64,000 bases of DNA from Halococcus saccharolyticus DSM 5350 (GCF_000336915.1 NZ_AOMD01000020.1:1-64000); one strand, 5' to 3'; counted from the stretch's first letter, positions 1 through 7,957 are shown. Made by a program: numbers and translations. Notes: generated by a model from the letters alone, not told the origin.

Positions 1-20
1 GAGATGTGTATAAGAGACAG
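1..20 (+). other. Illumina Nextera transposon-end adapter (artefact)
   Basis: Bases 2-20 are identical to the 19-base Tn5 mosaic end used in Nextera libraries (AGATGTGTATAAGAGACAG). The G before it fits the read-2 adapter better than read 1. This is sequencing adapter left at a contig end, and genomic sequence begins at about base 21. Confidence 0.96.
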
Positions 21-254
21 GGCACGTACACGGCTCGCCTCGGTGATCTCGAGTCCCGGATGGACGTTCTCGGAATGGACCGTGCGGCGTTCGTCGATCT
101 CGTTCAGTCGGATATGCCGCCACGACCGAGCAACTACGAGGCAATCGTCGCGACCAACCTCGGTGAACGTGAGCCGAGCGACGAGGAGGCGTTCGGGCTC
201 GAACTGGGTCCGAACAACTGTGCGGCGAGCCAGGACGCGCTGACGAGCGACTGA
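21..254 (+). CDS. MBL-fold hydrolase, persulfide dioxygenase (ETHE1)-like, C-terminal fragment
   Basis: Only the last 77 residues are present; the 5' part is cut off by the contig end and adapter. The segment MPPRPSNYEAIVATNLG resembles the C-terminal helix region of ETHE1-like persulfide dioxygenases and related metallo-beta-lactamase sulfur enzymes, which have a similar MPP-x-P-x-NY segment. The metal-binding core is outside the window. The stop codon is 3 bases before the first YeeE/YedE gene, so it probably forms a sulfur-handling operon with the two transporter halves. Family membership is inferred from the tail alone. Confidence 0.65.
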   Translation, partial: GTYTARLGDLESRMDVLGMDRAAFVDLVQSDMPPRPSNYEAIVATNLGEREPSDEEAFGLELGPNNCAASQDALTSD

Positions 255-257
255 TCG

Positions 258-770
258 ATGCTCGGACAGTTCGACGCTCTGACGATCATCGGGCAGGCGT
301 CGTTCACGGGGCTGTTCCCGCGTGGAATCAGCCAGTACGCCATCGGCGGCGTACTCATCGGGCTCGGGGTTTCGATCATCTACCTCGGGACGGCGATCAC
401 GCCGGGCGCGAGCACGTTCTTCGAGTCGACGCTGTCGTACGTCTCGGAGATCCCCCGATTCAACCGGGCGAAATATCTCGCCACGCGCGACTGGCGACTC
501 GTCTTCACGCTGAGCATGGTCGCCGGCGCGGCCGTCTACGCCCTCCTCCTCGGACAGGGTGGCTGGACGACCGACGTCCGGCCGTGGCGACTGCTCGGTG
601 GTGGCGTCCTCGTCGGTATCGGGACACGGATCGGGAAGGGCTGTACCTCCGGCCACGGGATCCACGGGCTGGCGTCGCTGTCACGGACCTCGTTCGCAAA
701 CGTCGCGACGTTCATGGCAGTCGCGATCGGGACCGCGCTCTCGATGCAGGCGCTCGGAGTGACGCCATGA
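258..770 (+). CDS. YeeE/YedE family sulfur transporter, first half
   Basis: A 170-residue membrane protein with several hydrophobic segments and the motif GKGCTSGHG at residues 127-135. The cysteine in this motif is characteristic of the YeeE/YedE family, whose characterised bacterial members take up thiosulfate by passing it along conserved cysteines. Full-length family members are about 330-350 residues, so this is one half of a split transporter; the next gene supplies the other. It starts 3 bases after the MBL gene and overlaps the next gene by 4 bases (ATGA). The sulfur species carried is not shown. Confidence 0.85.
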   Translation: MLGQFDALTIIGQASFTGLFPRGISQYAIGGVLIGLGVSIIYLGTAITPGASTFFESTLSYVSEIPRFNRAKYLATRDWRLVFTLSMVAGAAVYALLLGQGGWTTDVRPWRLLGGGVLVGIGTRIGKGCTSGHGIHGLASLSRTSFANVATFMAVAIGTALSMQALGVTP

Positions 771-1234
771 GCGCGAGCGATGCCCGAAACCCGCTGTTCG
801 TGCCGCTGATCGCCGTTGGCGGATCGCTGTTCGGGTTCGGCCTCGCCTACAGCGGAATGGCGAGACCCGAGGTCGTCCTCGATTTCCTCCAGTTGCAGGA
901 CCTCGGCCTCCTCTTCGTGATGGGCGGGGCGGCAGCCGTCACTGGAACCGTCATCACGCTTGCGACGCGCCACCTCGACCATGCACCGCTCACCGGCGAT
1001 CGCTACGGCAAACGCGAGCGATCCTTCGATCGCAGCGTGCTCCTCGGTGGAGCGGTCTTCGGCGTCGGCTGGGGGATTTCGGGCCTCTGTCCGGGCTCGG
1101 CGTACGCCAGCCTCGGCATCGGGAACTACCCGATCCTACTCGGGATTGCCGGGATGTTCCTCGGTGCGTACGCTCAGGGCTACTGGCGCGCGTATCGACA
1201 GGAAACCGATAGAACGGCCACACCGAGCGACTGA
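767..1234 (+). CDS. YeeE/YedE family sulfur transporter, second half (DUF6691-like)
   Basis: A 155-residue membrane protein starting at the ATG that overlaps the previous stop. It carries GISGLCPGSAY around residue 108, the second conserved cysteine motif of YeeE/YedE transporters. Together with the preceding gene it should reconstitute the pore. Translational coupling through the 4-base overlap suggests 1:1 production. The operon (persulfide dioxygenase-like enzyme plus split transporter) points to import or export of thiosulfate or another sulfane-sulfur compound. Confidence 0.85.
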   Translation: MSASDARNPLFVPLIAVGGSLFGFGLAYSGMARPEVVLDFLQLQDLGLLFVMGGAAAVTGTVITLATRHLDHAPLTGDRYGKRERSFDRSVLLGGAVFGVGWGISGLCPGSAYASLGIGNYPILLGIAGMFLGAYAQGYWRAYRQETDRTATPSD

Positions 1235-1324
1235 GCGCACCCGATTCGACTCCCAGATGATGCGAAACACCGAACACGAGCACGATACCGACCGTGAACA
1301 GCTATCGTGGATAGAGGGGGACTC

Positions 1325-2035
1325 GTGAGCGACGACACACCCTTCGACCCGACCGGTGAGGCCGAGCGCCACATCGGTCGCGGGATGTTCGAGGAAGGGA
1401 TGGGGCCCGGCTCGTCGATGGCTCACCTCTATCGCGGTGAGGTCCACCGGATGAAGTTCTGGCGCGAGCGCTTGGACCGCACGACCAACTGGGCCATCAC
1501 GATCATGGCAGCGATCCTGACGTGGGCGTTCACGGGCAACAATCCTCACTATATCGTGTTGATCGGACTGGCGATGCTCACGGTCTTCCTGGTGATCGAG
1601 GCCCGTCGATACCGTGGCTACGATCTCTGGCGGTCACGCGTCCGACTGATGCAGGAGAACGTCTTCGCGAACGCGCTCGATGCCTCCAAGGACGTCAGCG
1701 ACCCCTACTGGCGACGCGAGCTGAGCGAGGACTACCGCCAGCCGAAGATCAAAATCAGCTTCGAGGAGGCGCTTGCCCACCGCCTGCGTCGGGTGTATCT
1801 TCCACTCATGACTGTCCTGCTCGCCGCGTGGGTAGTCCGGATCACCGCGTTCATTCAGGTGACTGAGTGGCCCACGAGTGCCGCGATTGGTGCTATCCCT
1901 GGAATCGTCATGTCCGCTGTTGTCGTCGCGTTCTTTGCCGTGGCGACGGTGATCGCCTGCCGCCCACGCACGTGGAAGGCGAACGGCGAACTCCGCATCA
2001 CGGATGTCGACGTCTGGGGCGACGCCGATCAGTGA
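1325..2035 (+). CDS. DUF2270 family membrane protein
   Basis: A protein of about 236 residues with a soluble N-terminal part, two adjacent hydrophobic segments in the middle (about residues 55-95) and two more near the C-terminus. It resembles the haloarchaeal and bacterial DUF2270 family, which has no known function. I chose the GTG at 1325 because a purine-rich GAGGGGG (1314-1320) lies just before it; an in-frame GTG at 1307 is the alternative. It follows the YeeE/YedE pair by 90 bases on the same strand, but nothing ties it to sulfur metabolism. Confidence 0.75.
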   Translation: MSDDTPFDPTGEAERHIGRGMFEEGMGPGSSMAHLYRGEVHRMKFWRERLDRTTNWAITIMAAILTWAFTGNNPHYIVLIGLAMLTVFLVIEARRYRGYDLWRSRVRLMQENVFANALDASKDVSDPYWRRELSEDYRQPKIKISFEEALAHRLRRVYLPLMTVLLAAWVVRITAFIQVTEWPTSAAIGAIPGIVMSAVVVAFFAVATVIACRPRTWKANGELRITDVDVWGDADQ

Positions 2036-2073
2036 ACCAGTTCCTCGCCGACGCGGTTCGTTCGTGGTAGCCG

Positions 2074-2098
2074 TGTGCAGTCGTGCGGAGCATGCACA
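2074..2098. promoter_or_regulatory. Inverted repeat TGTGCA-N13-TGCACA, candidate operator
   Basis: A 6-base inverted repeat with a 13-base spacer ends 37 bases before the winged-helix regulator start at 2136. Its position would suit autoregulation by that protein. The arms are short and chance is possible. Confidence 0.35.
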
Positions 2099-2135
2099 AC
2101 GTCTTTGTTCGCGCCAGCCCTACGGAGCGTAACCA

Positions 2136-2540
2136 ATGCCTGACTCGATGGCGGAGTACCTCCGTGCGGACATGGACTGTGAGGGGCTCCTCGAATGTTT
2201 CCACGGTCTGACTGATCTCGACCGCGACTGCTTCACGGTCGTCGTCGATCACGACGACGCCCTGACCGTCGACGAGATCGCCGAGGAAGTCGACCGGGAA
2301 CGCTCGACGGTGTATCGCTCGCTCCAGCGACTGCTCCAGGCGGGGTTCGTCCAGAAGGAGCAGGTCAACTACGAACAGGGCGGCTACTACCACGTCTTCC
2401 GGCCGACCGATCCCGACGTCGTCGCCGACGAGATGCAACGCATGTTGAACGACTGGTACGCGAAGATGGGGCAGCTCATCGGGGAGTTCCGGACGAAGTA
2501 CGAGCCGTCCGATCAGCCCACGGCGGCCGTCGAGGGGTGA
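2136..2540 (+). CDS. Winged-helix transcriptional regulator (TrmB/MarR-like)
   Basis: A 134-residue DNA-binding protein. Residues 35-75 form a winged helix-turn-helix: LTVDEIAEEV, then a recognition helix with STVYRSLQRLLQAGFV. This matches haloarchaeal TrmB-type single-domain regulators. Three cysteines near the N-terminus (in DCEGLLECFHG and RDCF) could sense redox or reactive sulfur, in keeping with the sulfur genes upstream; that is inference. The C-terminal part (VVADEMQRMLNDWYAKMG) looks like a dimerisation helix. A short inverted repeat lies just upstream. ATG at 2148 is an alternative start. Confidence 0.8.
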   Translation: MPDSMAEYLRADMDCEGLLECFHGLTDLDRDCFTVVVDHDDALTVDEIAEEVDRERSTVYRSLQRLLQAGFVQKEQVNYEQGGYYHVFRPTDPDVVADEMQRMLNDWYAKMGQLIGEFRTKYEPSDQPTAAVEG

Positions 2541-2551
2541 ATCGATCGGTT

Positions 2552-2571
2552 CGTGTCCGGTGACGGACACG
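2552..2571 (+). terminator. Perfect 8-bp hairpin after the regulator gene
   Basis: CGTGTCCG, a 4-base loop GTGA, then CGGACACG form a perfect stem 11 bases after the stop codon of the regulator. There is no following T-run, and archaeal terminators are usually T-rich rather than hairpin-based, so a terminator role is uncertain. It could also be a regulatory site for the gene at 2711. Confidence 0.3.
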
Positions 2572-2710
2572 GACACTCCGTTGAAAATCGACTGCCGAAC
2601 GGCTATCGGGTTCGTTCCGAAGAGTGGTCGTGACGTTCCAGATGCACACGCGACGTTCCGGGCGCACCCGGTACCTGCGGACTTTTATCACCTGCCACCC
2701 AACGCCGGCC

Positions 2711-3433
2711 ATGCGCGTTGGCCTGGTTTCGGTCGGCGACGAACTCCTCGCGGGCGACACCGTGAACACCAACGCCGCGTGGCTCGGCAATCGACTCACA
2801 GAGCGCGGCGCGACCGTCGAGCGGTGCGTCGTGGTGCCCGATCGGATCGAGACGATCGCCGAAGTCATCTCGGAACTCCACGACCGCTACGACGCGGTGC
2901 TCGTCACGGGTGGGCTCGGGCCGACCCACGACGACCTGACGATGGATGCCGTCGCGCGGGCGTTCGATCGCGAGCTCGAGGAGAGCGACGAGGCGATCGA
3001 GTGGCTCGCCGAACACGGCGGCTACGAACGAGCGGACCTCGCCGCGGGCACCGCCGACCTGCCCACGGGCGCACGAGTGCTCCACAACGAGGCCGGGGTC
3101 GCGCCGGGCTGTGTGGTCGAGTCGGTGTACGTCTTTCCAGGGGTGCCCGCAGAGATGCACGCGATGTTCGAGACAGTCGCGGAGGAGTTCACTGGCACGA
3201 TTGCACACGTCGAGTGGATCCGCGCTGCCGAGCCCGAAAGCGCGCTGCTCGATCGGATCGCAGCGGTCCGCGAGCGCTTCGACGTCACGGTCGGGAGCTA
3301 TCCCGGCGAACACGTCCGGCTCAAGGTCCAGAGCGTCGACCCCGAAGAGGCGACGACGGCGGCCGCGTGGCTCCGCGACCGTGTCGATGTGGTGGAGTCG
3401 GCCGACGAACCGAGCGAATCCGGCCCAAACTAA
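2711..3433 (+). CDS. CinA-like molybdopterin-binding-fold protein
   Basis: A 240-residue protein of the MoaB/Mog-CinA family. VGDELLAGDTVNTN at residues 8-21, GGLGPTHDD at 67-75 and the FPGVPAEM segment are signature positions of the N-terminal COG1058 domain of CinA. Bacterial CinA adds a C-terminal NMN deamidase domain, which is missing here, as is common in archaea. Proposed roles in the family include ADP-ribose or nucleotide pyrophosphate hydrolysis; real molybdopterin binding is not established. A TTTTATC element about 30 bases upstream supports a leaderless start at this ATG. Confidence 0.88.
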   Translation: MRVGLVSVGDELLAGDTVNTNAAWLGNRLTERGATVERCVVVPDRIETIAEVISELHDRYDAVLVTGGLGPTHDDLTMDAVARAFDRELEESDEAIEWLAEHGGYERADLAAGTADLPTGARVLHNEAGVAPGCVVESVYVFPGVPAEMHAMFETVAEEFTGTIAHVEWIRAAEPESALLDRIAAVRERFDVTVGSYPGEHVRLKVQSVDPEEATTAAAWLRDRVDVVESADEPSESGPN

Positions 3434-3442
3434 CCGCCGGGC

Positions 3443-3568
3443 TCAGCGATAGAGATACGCCCACCAGACCGCGACGATGGCGATTCCCGCAATCGTGACC
3501 GCGTAGCCGGCCCCGTTGATGACACCCGTCTGCACACCTTCCTGAAGGAGGACGCCGATCTCGTTCAT
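3443..3568 (-). CDS. 41-residue single-span membrane protein
   Basis: A short gene encoding 41 residues: a polar start (MNEIGVLLQEGVQ) followed by one hydrophobic segment (about residues 20-37, AVTIAGIAIVAVWWAYLY). An ATTTAAG element at 3591-3597, read as CTTAAAT on this strand, lies 22 bases before the ATG, the right distance for a leaderless haloarchaeal promoter. It is convergent with the CinA-like gene and divergent from the NAD-kinase-like gene. Function unknown; the promoter and clean membrane segment make it a likely real gene. Confidence 0.62.
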   Translation of the reverse strand: MNEIGVLLQEGVQTGVINGAGYAVTIAGIAIVAVWWAYLYR

Positions 3569-3678
3569 GTCGGACGCTTGCGCGCCCGGGATTTAAGCGT
3601 TCCATCCGAGCCGGCGTTTCCGGAGCCCATCGCCGTTCGAGCCGGACCGTTTTTCTCGCCGCCGGCGGTAGCGGGGGT

Positions 3679-4839
3679 ATGCGACGGGTCGGCTTCGTGG
3701 TGAACCCCATCGCCGGGATGGGTGGTCGCGTCGGGCTGAAGGGAACCGACGGCAAGGTCGAGGAGGCGCGGGAACGCGGTGCGGAGCCGCGTGCACCCGG
3801 TCGGGCCCGCGACGCGCTCGAATCACTCGCGACTCACGCTGCGGACACGGACGAGACGATCGAACTCCTCGTTGCCGGCGGCGAGATGGGTGCGTCGATC
3901 GCCCGCGACGTCGATTTCGAGTCCGAAGTCGTGACCGACCCTCCCGGAGAGACGAGCGCTGCCGACACCCGCGAGGCTGTCCGACAGTTCGTCGAGCGCG
4001 TTCCGCTGGCGGCGGAACGGAACAGTCGAGCGGCGGAGCCGCGAGACGAGGGGGTCGACCTCGTCCTGTTCGTCGGCGGCGACGGTACCGCGGTCGATGT
4101 CGCCGAGACGCTCGAAGAGTACGACAGCGAAATTCCGATTCTCGGGGTGCCGGCCGGCGTCAAGATTTATTCATCCGTGTTCGCAGTCTCGCCACGCGCG
4201 GCGGGGCGGATCGCGGCGACGTTCGACGACACCGAATCCCGCGAAGTGAACGACATTGACGAGGACGCCTACCGCGAGGGCGAGGTCCACACCGAACTCC
4301 GGGCGCTCGCCAGAGTGCCGGTCGCCGAGGAGGTACAGTCGAGCAAACAGCTCGGCGGCGGCACCGTCGCAACGCTCGCGGCGGGGGTCGCGAGCGAAGT
4401 CGAGCCCGGCACCACGTACGTGCTCGGGCCTGGCAGTACTGTGGGGGCGATCGAGCGCGAACTCGGGTTCGAGGGAACGCCGCTCGGCGTCGATGTCTGG
4501 CGTGCGGCCCCCGATCCCGAAGACGGCGAGTGGCCGACTGGCGAGGTGCTCGCCCGCGACGCGAGCGCCGACGAGATCCTCGACGTACTCGGCGATCGCG
4601 TAGTCGTAGTCGTCTCGCCGATCGGTGGCCAGGGGTTCGTCTTCGGCCGGGGCAACCAGCAGCTCTCGCCCGCCGTGCTCCGACAGTCAGAAATCGAGAT
4701 CGTCGCCTCGCGCCGCAAGCTCGACGACATCGGCGTGTTACGGGTCGACACCGGGGATACGGAGCTCGACGACGAACTCCGGGGATGGCGGAAAGTCAGG
4801 ATCGGACGAGTCGAGCGGCGGTTGATGAAGGTCGTTTAG
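3679..4839 (+). CDS. ATP-NAD kinase family protein
   Basis: A 386-residue protein of the NAD kinase/AcoX-like family. The diacylglycerol-kinase/NAD-kinase signature GGDGT is at residues 133-137, preceded by a hydrophobic strand (VDLVLFV). The N-terminal VGFVVNPIAGMGG is the conserved first strand and glycine loop, and GVPAGVKIYSSVFA follows. This group is longer than classical NAD kinases and its substrate is unproven. Two alanine/arginine/glutamate-rich stretches (about residues 28-44 and 111-124) are encoded by palindromic GC-rich DNA and look like in-frame insertions. It stands alone, divergent from the 41-residue membrane protein gene. Confidence 0.85.
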   Translation: MRRVGFVVNPIAGMGGRVGLKGTDGKVEEARERGAEPRAPGRARDALESLATHAADTDETIELLVAGGEMGASIARDVDFESEVVTDPPGETSAADTREAVRQFVERVPLAAERNSRAAEPRDEGVDLVLFVGGDGTAVDVAETLEEYDSEIPILGVPAGVKIYSSVFAVSPRAAGRIAATFDDTESREVNDIDEDAYREGEVHTELRALARVPVAEEVQSSKQLGGGTVATLAAGVASEVEPGTTYVLGPGSTVGAIERELGFEGTPLGVDVWRAAPDPEDGEWPTGEVLARDASADEILDVLGDRVVVVVSPIGGQGFVFGRGNQQLSPAVLRQSEIEIVASRRKLDDIGVLRVDTGDTELDDELRGWRKVRIGRVERRLMKVV

Positions 4840-4925
4840 CGCTCAGCCAAGGAACTAGTAGGTTGCTCTCCTCGTTTAGTGGCATAGGGAGAAGATTAAG
4901 GTGTGTGGGCGCGTCGACTCCCGAC

Positions 4926-5960
4926 ATGGTTGAGACGCGGAAAGTCCAGCGGTTGGGCCCCTCGACGCTGGCGATGACGCTACCGGCCGAGTGGGCGTCG
5001 GCACACGACGTGGAGAAGGGCGACGAGGTGTCGCTTCGGACGAGCGGCAAGGGGACGCTGACGGTGCTGTCGGAGTCGGCTCAGACCGAGGAATCGAAGG
5101 CGACGATTCACGCCGAGAACCTCGACGCGGCTGCGGTCGAGCGCGCGATCGTCGCCCAGTACGTCCTCGGTCGGCGGGTGATCCACGTCGAAATCGCGGA
5201 GGGGACCCTCGACTCCGAACACATCAACGCGGTCTACAACGCCGAAACCCAGCTGATGGGACTCGGCGTGATCGAGGAAACGCCCGAGCGTATCGCGATC
5301 CGGTGTTCTGTCGACCCCGAAGACTTCACGCTCGACAACCTGCTCGAACGGCTCGAATCCACGGGCTCGACGATGCGCGAGGAGGCGGTGAAGGCGCTTG
5401 CGCTCGGCAACCCCGACTTCGCCCAGCGCGCCCTGAATCGTGAGCGGCAGGCCAACAAGATCTTCGTCCTCCTCCTCCGGCTGATCTTCACTGCCTATCA
5501 GAACCCCAACCTCGCACGCGCCGTGGGGCTCGACGACGGCTTTCCCCTAGTTGGGTATCGCGCCATCGCGAAGAACCTCGAACTCACTGCGGACAACGCC
5601 GAGGACATCGCCGACATCGCGATGGAAACGCCGGGCCACACCCTCGATGTCGATGACGCGACGATGCGCCGCATTCGTGAGTTCACCGACCAGGTCGACG
5701 AGATCTCCGCGCTCGCGGTCCAGGCGGCCGTCGAACGCGATTTCGAGCGCACGATCGAGGTCCGGCGGCTGTTCGCCGAGATCAACGACCGCGAGAGCGA
5801 GATCTTGGACGACCTCCCCGAGATGAACAACGAGAGCCTGCTGCGGGTGCGCGAGGTACTCGTCAGCCTCGCCAAGACGGCTGAGTACGCCGTCCGGAAC
5901 GCCGAGATCGCGACGAACCTCGCGCTCAACGAAGAGTCCGAACACACCACGATCCTGTAG
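4926..5960 (+). CDS. AbrB-PhoU fusion, phosphate-uptake-type regulator
   Basis: A 344-residue protein with an N-terminal SpoVT/AbrB-type DNA-binding domain (residues 1-45, with RKVQRLGPSTLAMTLPAEWA) followed by two helical PhoU-like repeats (about 110-200 and 215-330). The PhoU part includes conserved helix segments such as MREEAVKALA and RNAEIATNLALNEESEHT. Haloarchaea use such fusions to control phosphate transport genes. The pstSCAB operon in this window ends near 30.8 kb and lacks its own phoU, so this protein could be its regulator; that link is inferred. No operon partner is adjacent. Confidence 0.87.
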   Translation: MVETRKVQRLGPSTLAMTLPAEWASAHDVEKGDEVSLRTSGKGTLTVLSESAQTEESKATIHAENLDAAAVERAIVAQYVLGRRVIHVEIAEGTLDSEHINAVYNAETQLMGLGVIEETPERIAIRCSVDPEDFTLDNLLERLESTGSTMREEAVKALALGNPDFAQRALNRERQANKIFVLLLRLIFTAYQNPNLARAVGLDDGFPLVGYRAIAKNLELTADNAEDIADIAMETPGHTLDVDDATMRRIREFTDQVDEISALAVQAAVERDFERTIEVRRLFAEINDRESEILDDLPEMNNESLLRVREVLVSLAKTAEYAVRNAEIATNLALNEESEHTTIL

Positions 5961-6006
5961 CAACGGGGTTCGGTCGCACGCACAGTTCAGAACTCCAGCG
6001 TGATCC

Positions 6007-6765
6007 TCACCGACTCGATGTCGTCGTTTCTGCCGACACTTGCCGGGCGTCGACGATCCGTCCTCCGGGCGTCTCGACGAGCACCGTGTCGCTGGCGTCG
6101 TTGATGACGGGATAGAAGAAGCCCGCGTAGCGCTCGGAACCGGCGTTATTGCCCCGTCCAGTGTGGAGGGTCACTGTTTCACCACCGTCGAGAACGAGGC
6201 GTGAGAACGTGTGCTGCTGGCCGTCGTCGAAGTCTACCACGTACCCATCGAGATCGAGCGATTGGTTGCCGGCGTTGCGGAGCACGACCGTCTCGTTCTC
6301 GGCGTTGAGGCGTGCGATGGTCGGCTGTGCTGACTGCGGTGTCGGCGATCGCGAGACTGTCGTCGATAGCGAGGCTGAGGCGGTCGACGTGGCCGTCGTG
6401 GATGGTGTCGGAGTCGCCGTCGGCGGGCGTTCCGGCGTCGGTGTGGGTGTCGGCGTCGGCGTTGCTGTTGCAGTCGGTGTCGCGGTTGTAGTCGGCGTTG
6501 CTGTCGTAGTTGCGGTTGCTGTCGCCGTCGTGGTCGGAGTGGGTGTCGTCGTGGTGGTTCGCGTCGGCGTTGCGGCCGTCGTGGCCGACGCGGTTGCGGT
6601 CGCTTCGGTCGACTGCGGTGTGTCGGTAGCGGTTGCGCTGATGGGGGCCGTCGCCTCCGTCGTCGTGGTTGGTGTCGCCTTGTCGACGGGTGCGGCCAAC
6701 TGCGAACAGCCCGCGAACACCGCACAGATCGCGAGGGCCACGACGATCGCGGACCGCCGTTGCAT
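6007..6765 (-). CDS. Thr/Pro-rich lipoprotein with lamin-tail-like domain
   Basis: A 252-residue secreted lipoprotein. The signal peptide (residues 1-19) ends in a lipobox, VFAGC, with Cys20 as the likely lipidated residue. Residues about 25-150 are an extreme threonine/proline/alanine linker (repeated TPTPT, TATAT), probably surface-exposed and O-glycosylated. Residues about 155-245 resemble the lamin-tail domain of exported haloarchaeal proteins (NETVVLRNAGNQSLDLDGY, then FSRLVLDGGETVTLHTG). I start at the ATG at 6765 because it gives a clean signal peptide; a TTG lies 9 codons upstream. The repetitive linker may vary in length between strains. Confidence 0.8.
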   Translation of the reverse strand: MQRRSAIVVALAICAVFAGCSQLAAPVDKATPTTTTEATAPISATATDTPQSTEATATASATTAATPTRTTTTTPTPTTTATATATTTATPTTTATPTATATPTPTPTPTPERPPTATPTPSTTATSTASASLSTTVSRSPTPQSAQPTIARLNAENETVVLRNAGNQSLDLDGYVVDFDDGQQHTFSRLVLDGGETVTLHTGRGNNAGSERYAGFFYPVINDASDTVLVETPGGRIVDARQVSAETTTSSR

Positions 6766-6855
6766 AGCTACGTCTCGTAACTGAGGACACAATTACCTTG
6801 CTAGTACCGGACACCGAAGCGAAGTCACTTCCCAGGGGACGGCCGCTCCGGTCGA

Positions 6856-7791
6856 TCAGCCGTCGGCGAGCACGTCGGTCTCGATCTGGGTAGTGTACCC
6901 GAGTTCGTCCAGCGGGATTCGGATCGTCTCGCCGTTGGGGAGTTCGACCACGGCAGTGAAATCGATCTGGAGCTCGGTACGCTGCTCTCGTTCGATATGT
7001 GACACCCACCACTCGTCGAGGTTGCTGTTGTCGATCGTCACGTCCCCTCGGATCGTCTCTTGGCCGTCAGGGGGGACGGTGTACCCACGAGCAGTCGTAC
7101 CGTTGCCGACGGTCACGTCGTTCATCGTGAATTCGTAGTCGATCCGACTGATCGCGTACGGGATCGACGTCGGGTTCGAGACGACCATCTCGGTGGACAA
7201 CGGCGTCGTCTCAGTGGTTACCTCGCCCCACGTTGCGCTCGTCCGATTGACGACTAGCACCGGATCGTCGACGAGCGGGAGGTCCGCGTTCACCGGCCGC
7301 GATTCGCTCGAATTGAACGTGTCCGTGATGTCCGTTTCGACGGTTTCGGTCTCGCTGACGCTGGCCGTACGGCCGAGTAGCGACGAGCGCACGCGCGCAG
7401 TTGCGACGACCTGTGACCGTTCGCCGTTCGCGACGTGACTCGCCCACCACGCGGGAATCTGCTGGTTGTCGATGGCGGTCGTGAGACCGATCGTCGTGTT
7501 GCCGTCGCTCAGCTCGAACCCGTTTTTCTTCCCGGCCCCCATTTCGATGTCGTTCATCGTGATGGTGTGGCCGACCGTGGCGTTGCTGAGGCGGACGCCG
7601 ACCGGGTTCGGATTGGCGACGACGACGTCGGTATCGACGACCGTCGTACTCGCGTTCACCCCGGAGAACCGGCTCTCGGAGTCGACGATCGACGGTCGAT
7701 CGATCACGCCGAACACCACCGCCCCACCGACGATCAGTCCGAGAACGACGACGGCGATCACGAGCGTTCGAAACAGGCCACGGAGGCTCAT
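6856..7791 (-). CDS. LEA type 2 (WHy-domain) membrane-anchored protein
   Basis: A 311-residue protein with one N-terminal transmembrane segment (about residues 8-30) and two tandem LEA14/WHy-like domains (about 40-160 and 170-305). Each has the pattern of hydrophobic strands with VVVANPNPVGVRLSN or MVVSNPTSIPYAIS, then WWVSHI or WWASHV. These domains occur in plant desiccation proteins and are common in haloarchaea, where the role is unknown; the anchored form would lie outside the membrane. A TTTAAT element about 20 bases before the ATG (CATTAAATGG at 7811-7820) fits a leaderless promoter. Confidence 0.82.
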   Translation of the reverse strand: MSLRGLFRTLVIAVVVLGLIVGGAVVFGVIDRPSIVDSESRFSGVNASTTVVDTDVVVANPNPVGVRLSNATVGHTITMNDIEMGAGKKNGFELSDGNTTIGLTTAIDNQQIPAWWASHVANGERSQVVATARVRSSLLGRTASVSETETVETDITDTFNSSESRPVNADLPLVDDPVLVVNRTSATWGEVTTETTPLSTEMVVSNPTSIPYAISRIDYEFTMNDVTVGNGTTARGYTVPPDGQETIRGDVTIDNSNLDEWWVSHIEREQRTELQIDFTAVVELPNGETIRIPLDELGYTTQIETDVLADG

Positions 7792-7862
7792 CCGAGTAGC
7801 GATCGCCTCATTAAATGGAATCGGGTCGGCGGCGGCATAACCCTCGCGACATGGAACGATAC

Positions 7863-7957
7863 TGTCGGAAAGACGTCTTCACCCCGTTGCAGACGAACGA
7901 ATCACGGGACAGCGATCGAGCGTTCACGGACGAGCCCGCGGTTAGTTCTTTCCGACA
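7863..7957. repeat. 11-bp inverted repeat enclosing 73 bases
   Basis: TGTCGGAAAGA at 7863-7873 and its exact reverse complement TCTTTCCGACA at 7947-7957 enclose a 73-base stretch with no reading frame. The right arm touches the TATA-like element of the gene at 7988. It may be a pair of regulator sites or the ends of a very small mobile remnant. Confidence 0.4.

Noticed and set aside
6149-6784. Open frame on the plus strand encoding a Val/Gly repeat protein opposite the Thr/Pro-rich lipoprotein
   Set aside because: It is the complement of the repetitive Thr/Pro codons; the minus-strand gene has a signal peptide, lipobox and recognisable domain.
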